Part shown: positions 59,045 to 64,000 of the stretch, piece after piece
How positions within the stretch are numbered: position 1 is the first letter of the stretch
How the letters are laid out: every line of letters starts with the position of its first letter
Source of the DNA: Curtobacterium salicis
GTDB taxonomy: Bacteria > Actinomycetota > Actinomycetes > Actinomycetales > Microbacteriaceae
Direction of reading: 5' to 3'
DNA: 64,000 nucleotides
Assembly (NCBI RefSeq): GCF_011759505.1
Contig: NZ_JAAOYO010000004.1
Span: 1 to 64,000 of the forward strand
Made by a program: the position numbers and the translations under genes
Notes under the pieces: model-generated
The model's input: only the letters and a program-made list of their open reading frames with translations
Databases searched by the model: none
Told to the model about the DNA's origin: nothing

Positions 59045-60588
59045 CGCAGGACACCCCCACCACGACCGACGCCGTCGACCCCCGGGCCACGCTCGAGCGC
59101 TACGAGGTCTGGTTCCTCACCGGCTCGCAGGGCCTCTACGGCGAGGAGACCCTCCGCCAGGTCGAGGAGCAGAGCCGCGCGGTGCACGCCGAGCTCGCGG
59201 GAGCACTGCCGGTGAAGCTCGTGTGGAAGCCCGTCCTGAAGGACGCCGACGGCATCCGTCGCGCCCTGATCGAGGCCAGCGCGGACGACAACGTCATCGG
59301 TGTCACGACGTGGATGCACACGTTCAGCCCCGCGAAGATGTGGATCGGCGGCCTCAACGCGCTGACCAAGCCGCTGCTGCACCTGCACACGCAGGCGAAC
59401 GTCACGCTGCCGTGGTCGGAAATCGACTTCGACTTCATGAACCTCAACCAGGCAGCCCACGGTGACCGCGAGTTCGGCTACGCCCTCGCCCGCATGGGCG
59501 TCCGGCACGCGACCGCCGTCGGTCACGTCTCCGACCCGCGCGTGCAGCAGCGCGTCTCCGACTGGACCCGTGCCGCCGCCGGTGCCGCCGCCATCCGTGA
59601 GCTCAAGCTCACCCGCTTCGGCGACAACATGCGTTACGTCGCCGTCACCGAGGGCGACAAGACCGAGGCTGAGATCGAGCTGGGCGTGCAGGTCAACACC
59701 TGGGGCGTCAACGACCTCGTCGCCGCCGTGGACGCCGCGACGGCCGACACCGCCGCCGTCGACGCGCTCGTCGCCTCGTACGAAGCGGAGTACGACGTCG
59801 ACCCGTCGCTCCGTGGCGACGGTGACCGGCACGGCGCGCTCCGCGACGGTGCGGCCATCGAGCTCGGACTCCGCGCCCTGCTCGCCGAGAACGGCTCCGC
59901 CGCGTTCACCACGAACTTCGAGGACCTCGGCACGCTCAAGCAGCTGCCCGGTCTGGCCGTCCAGCGACTGATGGCCGACGGCTACGGCTTCGGCGCCGAG
60001 GGCGACTGGAAGACGGCCGTCCTGGTCCGGGCGATGAACGTCGCCGGCGCCGGACTGCCCGGTGGTGCCTCGCTCATGGAGGACTACACGTACGACCTCA
60101 CCCCGGGCGCGGAGAAGATCCTCGGCGCGCACATGCTCGAGGTCTCGCCGACCCTCACCGCGTCCACCCCGACGCTCGAGATCCACCCGCTCGGCATCGG
60201 CGGCAAGGACGACCCGGTGCGCCTGGTCTTCACCGCCGACGCCGGCCCCGCGGTCGTCGCCGCGCTCAGCGACACCCGCGACGGTTTCCGCCTCACCGCG
60301 AACGTCGTCGAGGTCGTCGCGCCCACCGAGGCGCTGCCGAACCTGCCCGTCGGCCGGGCCGTCTGGGAGCCGCAGCCGTCCTTCCCCGTGTCCGCCGAGG
60401 CCTGGCTCACCGCCGGTGCCGCGCACCACACGGTGATGACGACCGCCGTCGGCATCCAGGTGATCGAGGACCTCGCCACCATGATCGGCACCGAGTTCCT
60501 GGTCATCGACGAGCACACCACGCTGCGCGGCTTCCGCGACGAGGTGCGCACGCAGCAGACCTGGCACCGGCTCGACCGGGGCTTCTGA
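59041..60588 (+). CDS. araA: L-arabinose isomerase
   Basis: A 515-residue enzyme converting L-arabinose to L-ribulose with Mn2+. [24 protein letters not shown] at the N-terminus and the active-site region ([36 protein letters not shown], near residues 290-325) are diagnostic. Length is typical. The operon order is araB-araD-araA. Confidence 0.94.
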   Translation: MTQDTPTTTDAVDPRATLERYEVWFLTGSQGLYGEETLRQVEEQSRAVHAELAGALPVKLVWKPVLKDADGIRRALIEASADDNVIGVTTWMHTFSPAKMWIGGLNALTKPLLHLHTQANVTLPWSEIDFDFMNLNQAAHGDREFGYALARMGVRHATAVGHVSDPRVQQRVSDWTRAAAGAAAIRELKLTRFGDNMRYVAVTEGDKTEAEIELGVQVNTWGVNDLVAAVDAATADTAAVDALVASYEAEYDVDPSLRGDGDRHGALRDGAAIELGLRALLAENGSAAFTTNFEDLGTLKQLPGLAVQRLMADGYGFGAEGDWKTAVLVRAMNVAGAGLPGGASLMEDYTYDLTPGAEKILGAHMLEVSPTLTASTPTLEIHPLGIGGKDDPVRLVFTADAGPAVVAALSDTRDGFRLTANVVEVVAPTEALPNLPVGRAVWEPQPSFPVSAEAWLTAGAAHHTVMTTAVGIQVIEDLATMIGTEFLVIDEHTTLRGFRDEVRTQQTWHRLDRGF

Positions 60589-60607
60589 GTCGGTCGGGAG
60601 GCCTACG

Positions 60608-61894
60608 ATGAGCGACGTGATCGACGACGACACCACCACTGCTGCCCACACCCGCACCAACTGGGCGGGGAACGTCACCTACTCGGCGAGCCGCCTGGCG
60701 GAACCGACGAGTGTGGACGACCTCCAGCGGCTGGTCGCCTCGACCCCGCGCCTGACGGCGCTCGGGTCACGGCACTCGTTCAACACCATCGCCGACACGG
60801 ATGCGGTGCAGGTGACGCTCACGGGCCTCCCGCCCGAACTCGACGTGGACTCCGACCGGCGCGTGGCACGGGTCGCCGCCGGCCTCACCCACGCCCAGGT
60901 CGCCGTCGGCCTGGAGGCACGTGGCTGGGCCCTCGCGAACCTCGCGTCCCTGCCGCACATCTCCGTCGCCGGCGCCGTCGCGACCGGCACCCACGGGTCC
61001 GGCGTCGGCAACGCGTCGCTCGCCCAGTCCGTCGTCGGGCTCGAGATCGTCCGGGCCTCCGGCGACGTCGAGGTCGTCGGCGCGGACGACCCCCGGCTCG
61101 ACGCGCACCGGGTCGCCCTCGGCGCACTCGGGGTCGTCGTCGCCGTGCGCCTGGCCGTCGAACCGACCTACCGGGTCGCCCAGACCGTGCACACCGGCCT
61201 GGGCTGGGACGTCGTCGACGCGCAGTTCGAGTCGATCATGTCGGCCGGCTACAGCGTCAGCATGTTCACCGGCTACACCGACGACGGCATCCGGCAGATC
61301 TGGACCAAGCGGCGCGAGGACCGCGACGACGCCGTCATCGACCTCGCAGCCCTCGGTGCGGTCGCCGGTGCCGAGCCGATCCACCCGGTGCCCGGCAGCG
61401 AGACCGCCGGCGTCACCGAACAGGGGGGCGTACCCGGACCCTGGCACGAACGGCTGCCGCACTTCCGGTCCTCGTTCACGCCCTCGGCCGGCGAGGAGAT
61501 CCAGGCCGAGTACATGGTCGACGCCGCCGATGCCGTCCCCGCCATCCAGGCGCTCCGACGCATCGGGGACGCCATCGCTCCGGTGCTGTTCGTCTCCGAG
61601 ATCCGCCGCATCGCCGCCGACGACGCGTGGCTCGCACCGAGCTCCGGACGGGACTCGGTCGCGTTCCACTTCACGTTCCGCCGGCAGACCGAGGACGTCG
61701 CGGTCGCGCTGCCCCTGATCGAGAACGCCCTCGCACCGTTCGGACCCCGGCCGCACTGGGGCAAGGTCGCGGCGGCGAGCCCGGAGCGGCTGCACCAGGT
61801 CTACCCGCAGCTCGGCGCATTCGCAGCGCTGGCGCGGGACCTCGACCCGGAGGGGCGCTTCCGCAACCCGTTCCTCGACCGCGTGCTCGGCTGA
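60608..61894 (+). CDS. FAD-dependent sugar/alditol oxidase (ALO family)
   Basis: A 428-residue PCMH-type FAD oxidase. N-terminal RLTALGSRHSFNTIADTDAV and the covalent-flavin-type stretch VAGAVATGTHGSGVGN are typical of alditol oxidase and D-arabinono-1,4-lactone oxidase; the ALO domain fills the C-terminal half. GGGAGG lies ahead of the ATG, 20 bases after araA, so it probably belongs to the arabinose operon. Substrate (alditol, aldonolactone) is not predictable from the sequence. Confidence 0.82.
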   Translation: MSDVIDDDTTTAAHTRTNWAGNVTYSASRLAEPTSVDDLQRLVASTPRLTALGSRHSFNTIADTDAVQVTLTGLPPELDVDSDRRVARVAAGLTHAQVAVGLEARGWALANLASLPHISVAGAVATGTHGSGVGNASLAQSVVGLEIVRASGDVEVVGADDPRLDAHRVALGALGVVVAVRLAVEPTYRVAQTVHTGLGWDVVDAQFESIMSAGYSVSMFTGYTDDGIRQIWTKRREDRDDAVIDLAALGAVAGAEPIHPVPGSETAGVTEQGGVPGPWHERLPHFRSSFTPSAGEEIQAEYMVDAADAVPAIQALRRIGDAIAPVLFVSEIRRIAADDAWLAPSSGRDSVAFHFTFRRQTEDVAVALPLIENALAPFGPRPHWGKVAAASPERLHQVYPQLGAFAALARDLDPEGRFRNPFLDRVLG

Positions 61895-61905
61895 GCCCGC
61901 CGGAC

Positions 61906-61946
61906 GGGAGCGCCCCGCGCCGCTGGATGCGGTGCGGGGCGCCCTC
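61906..61946 (+). terminator. Terminator after the arabinose operon
   Basis: 18-base arms (61906-61923, 61929-61946) pair with few mismatches around TGGAT, 12 bases after the oxidase stop. It separates the operon from the RNA candidate. Confidence 0.65.
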
Positions 61947-61976
61947 GTCACTGGCGAGCTCGGCTACACTGCTTCC

Positions 61977-62068
61977 CGAGTGCTGAACTCGGGGAACGGT
62001 GTTTCCCCTGGCCCTCCACTCGGAGAGCGAACTGAAGCCCGGGACTGTTGCTCCAGTCCCGGGCTTCG
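61977..62068 (+). ncRNA. Candidate small RNA or transcription attenuator
   Basis: TACACT (61965-61970) is a good -10 in an intergenic stretch. Downstream GGGGAA/TTCCCC form one hairpin (61991-62008), followed by a C-rich single strand and a strong terminal hairpin AAGCCCGGGACT/AGTCCCGGGCTT (62035-62046, 62055-62066) with loop GTTGCTCC. There is no reading frame. It fits a 90-base sRNA with its own terminator, or an attenuator of the gene 144 bases downstream. It matches no known RNA I can recall. Confidence 0.5.
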
Positions 62069-62209
62069 CCGTTCGCCCTGAGCGCGCTCCGGCGGTCGCA
62101 TGAGCGCAGCCGTGCTTCTCTCGTCGCTCACAGGGGATGTCGGGGGACTGCACCGCCGTTCCACCGGGTCGTCGCCGGGGCTGTCCATGTGCGGACGCAA
62201 AGGTCAGGT

Positions 62210-62932
62210 ATGGCGAACCTGAACCGCATCCTCGGCATGGCCTCGAAGGTCATCGACAAGCAACTCCAGAAGCGCTCCGGCCAGCAGCCCGGCAGCGGGC
62301 AGCAGCCCGCGCAGTCGCCGTCCGGACGCCAGCAGCAGCCCCCGGTCGGCAATCCCCAGGCCCGTCCCGGCGCATCGAGCGAGGCCGACCGCGTCGCGAT
62401 CGCGAAGTACGACTACCTGCTGAAGACCGCCGATCCCGAGCGCCTCGAGCAGGCCCACCACGATGCGTTCGACCGGCTCACCCCGGAGCAGCGCCAGCAG
62501 GTCCTGCAGCGGCTCAACGCGGAACTGCCGCAGCACGACCAGGGGACCGATGCCTCCGCGGCCGGCCTCGCCCGCACCGCGACACGGGGCGAGACGAGCC
62601 GTCCCGGGACGATGCGCAAGGTGCTCGGCGGCGCCGCGATCGGTGGCGGCGCCCTGGCGGTCGGCGGTCTCGCGGTCGCGGTCGCCGGTGGTGCGGTCCT
62701 CAGCGCGGCCGCCGGACCGGTGCTGGCACAGGCGGCGGACCTCGGCGTGGACTTCGAGGGCGTCGCGGCCGGCCTCGGCGACACGGTGGGCGGCAGTCTC
62801 GGTGACCTCGGCGGCAGCGTGGAGGGCGTGGCAGCGCAGGGGGAGCAGGCGCTCGGCGGACTCGGAGAACAGGTCGGGAACCTCGGCGAGGGCGTCCAGT
62901 GGCCCGGGATCGGCGACTTCTTCGACCGCTGA
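62210..62932 (+). CDS. Gln-rich membrane protein, unknown
   Basis: A 240-residue protein. The head begins MANLNRILGMASKVIDKQL and runs into a Gln/Pro/Gly-rich linker. Residues 60-105 are helical (SEADRVAIAKYDYLLKTADPERLEQAHHDAFDRLTPEQRQQVLQ), a pattern recurring in actinobacterial envelope proteins. Glycine-zipper hydrophobic stretch AAIGGGALAVGGLAVAVAGGA follows, then Gly/Glu-rich heptad-like repeats. AAAGG precedes the ATG. It could be a membrane-inserting or stress protein; I assign no function. Confidence 0.65.
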   Translation: MANLNRILGMASKVIDKQLQKRSGQQPGSGQQPAQSPSGRQQQPPVGNPQARPGASSEADRVAIAKYDYLLKTADPERLEQAHHDAFDRLTPEQRQQVLQRLNAELPQHDQGTDASAAGLARTATRGETSRPGTMRKVLGGAAIGGGALAVGGLAVAVAGGAVLSAAAGPVLAQAADLGVDFEGVAAGLGDTVGGSLGDLGGSVEGVAAQGEQALGGLGEQVGNLGEGVQWPGIGDFFDR

Positions 62933-63116
62933 GCCGTGTCCGGAGACCGCACGGTCTCCAGATCGCGACCGCCGTTCGGGAATGGCGGACGACGCCGAGG
63001 ACTTGCAGTGTTTCGTCGTGCGTCGTCCCGCACGCGCGGGATTCGGAACGGATCCGGGCGCGGTGCCAGGATGGACGCCGCCCACCCGGCACCCCCGAAC
63101 AAGGAGACCCGTCGTC

Positions 63117-64000
63117 ATGAGACGTCCGAAGAGCCTGACCATCACCGCGGCCGTCGCCGCCGCAGCGGCCCTGGTCCTGACGGGCTGCTCGGGCGGCAAC
63201 GCCTCCGACGACGCCAGCGGCGGCACGGACAAGGGCGGGACGCTCAACATCCTGACCTCGCAGACGACGTTCCACCTCGACCCCGCGACGAGCCAGAGCC
63301 TCGGCATCACGTCGATGGGCCTCGTCGCCCGCCGACTGACCACGTGGGACGTCGAGCCCGGTAAGACCGCGAAGGTCGTCCCGGACCTCGCCACGAACAC
63401 CGGTGTCGCGAGCGACGGCGGCAAGACCTGGACCTACACGCTGAAGGACGGCGTCGAGTTCCAGGACGGCACACCGATCACCACGAAGGACATCAAGTGG
63501 GGGATCGAGCGCTCGTTCGCGCCGACCCTGTCCGGTGGGCTCAGCTACCACAAGTCCCTCCTGGTGGGCGGCAGCGACTACAAGGGGCCGTTCGAGGGCA
63601 AGAGCCTCGACAGCATCGAGACCCCGAACGACAAGACCATCGTCTTCAAGCTCAACGACGCGTACGGCGACTGGCCGTGGCTCGCGTCGATGCCCGCGTT
63701 CACCCCGGTCCCCGAGGGTGAGGGCACCGACACCGGTGCCTACGACCTCAAGCCCGTCGCCTCCGGCCCGTACCAGGTGCAGTCGAACCAGCAGGGGTCG
63801 CAGGTCACCCTGGTCCGCAACAAGGCCTGGTCCGCGAAGACCGACGAGGTCCGCACCGCCGGCCCCTCGAAGATCGTCTTCAAGGAGAGCCAGGACCCGT
63901 CCACGGTCACGCAGACGCTGATCGCCGACAACGGGGACGCGAAGAGCTCGTTCGGCGCGATCTACCTCGGTGCCGCCGAGCTCAACCAGGTGCGGAGCAA
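63117..64000 (+). CDS. Family-5 peptide-binding lipoprotein, 3' end missing
   Basis: The first 294 residues of an ABC substrate-binding lipoprotein. Basic start, hydrophobic stretch and lipobox VLTGC (near residue 24) precede a Gly/Asp linker. GGTLNILTSQTTFHLDPATSQ, WTYTLKDGVEFQDGTPITTKDIKWGIERSF and SGPYQVQ are the SBP_bac_5 signatures of oligopeptide, dipeptide or nickel binders. AAGGAG precedes the ATG. The permease and ATPase genes should lie beyond the window. Confidence 0.88.
   Translation, partial: MRRPKSLTITAAVAAAAALVLTGCSGGNASDDASGGTDKGGTLNILTSQTTFHLDPATSQSLGITSMGLVARRLTTWDVEPGKTAKVVPDLATNTGVASDGGKTWTYTLKDGVEFQDGTPITTKDIKWGIERSFAPTLSGGLSYHKSLLVGGSDYKGPFEGKSLDSIETPNDKTIVFKLNDAYGDWPWLASMPAFTPVPEGEGTDTGAYDLKPVASGPYQVQSNQQGSQVTLVRNKAWSAKTDEVRTAGPSKIVFKESQDPSTVTQTLIADNGDAKSSFGAIYLGAAELNQVRS

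Noticed and set aside
61977..62068. 4.5S signal-recognition RNA or tmRNA
   Set aside because: The conserved GGAAGGAAGCAGC loop of 4.5S RNA is absent, and there is no tRNA-like or tag-peptide segment.

Overview
The window comes from a high-GC actinobacterium, most likely Microbacteriaceae and perhaps Curtobacterium. That placement is inference from base composition, a DtxR-type iron box, start codons placed directly downstream of TANNNT -10 hexamers (leaderless mRNAs), and many genes for plant-sugar use. No rRNA, tRNA, CRISPR array or insertion sequence is visible.

Layout. 1-5.7 kb: a gene cut by the left edge, the manganese exporter MntP, a small membrane protein, a HEPN/MNT toxin-antitoxin pair, and a two-component system facing a Pro/Gly/Ala-rich surface protein. 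5.7-13.1 kb: a divergent purine-oxidation locus, with three xanthine dehydrogenase/maturation genes on minus and uraD, uraH, uricase and a MocA-like transferase on plus. 13.1-22.4 kb: an OhrR/OYE redox group, a TetR-MmpL pair, a MarR-NmrA pair, a class A beta-lactamase-like lipoprotein and an alpha/beta hydrolase. 22.5-27.5 kb: an iron-siderophore ABC importer and a siderophore-interacting protein under two DtxR boxes. 27.6-28.8 kb: a lipoprotein and a VOC protein.

28.9-61.9 kb is mostly carbohydrate use. L-arabinose genes are split over three loci: a CUT1 oligosaccharide importer with a GH51 arabinofuranosidase; a CUT2 monosaccharide importer with its LacI regulator; and araBDA with a FAD sugar oxidase. 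Five perfect copies of GTGAGCGCTCAC join them into one candidate regulon. A galactoside locus (LacI, CUT1 importer, GH35 beta-galactosidase) and a GH127 beta-L-arabinofuranosidase with a third LacI each carry a different operator. Between them lie a spore-photoproduct-lyase-like radical SAM protein, a GH13 enzyme, a CsbD protein, and a compact operon of two tiny ORFs plus a three-gene ABC transporter. The last is the best candidate for an undescribed system.

61.9-64 kb: a probable small RNA or attenuator, a membrane protein of unknown role, and a family-5 peptide-binding lipoprotein cut by the right edge. Several gene ends carry palindromes of one family built on a GGGAGGC...GCCTCCC stem, probably terminators, with long identical stretches between copies.
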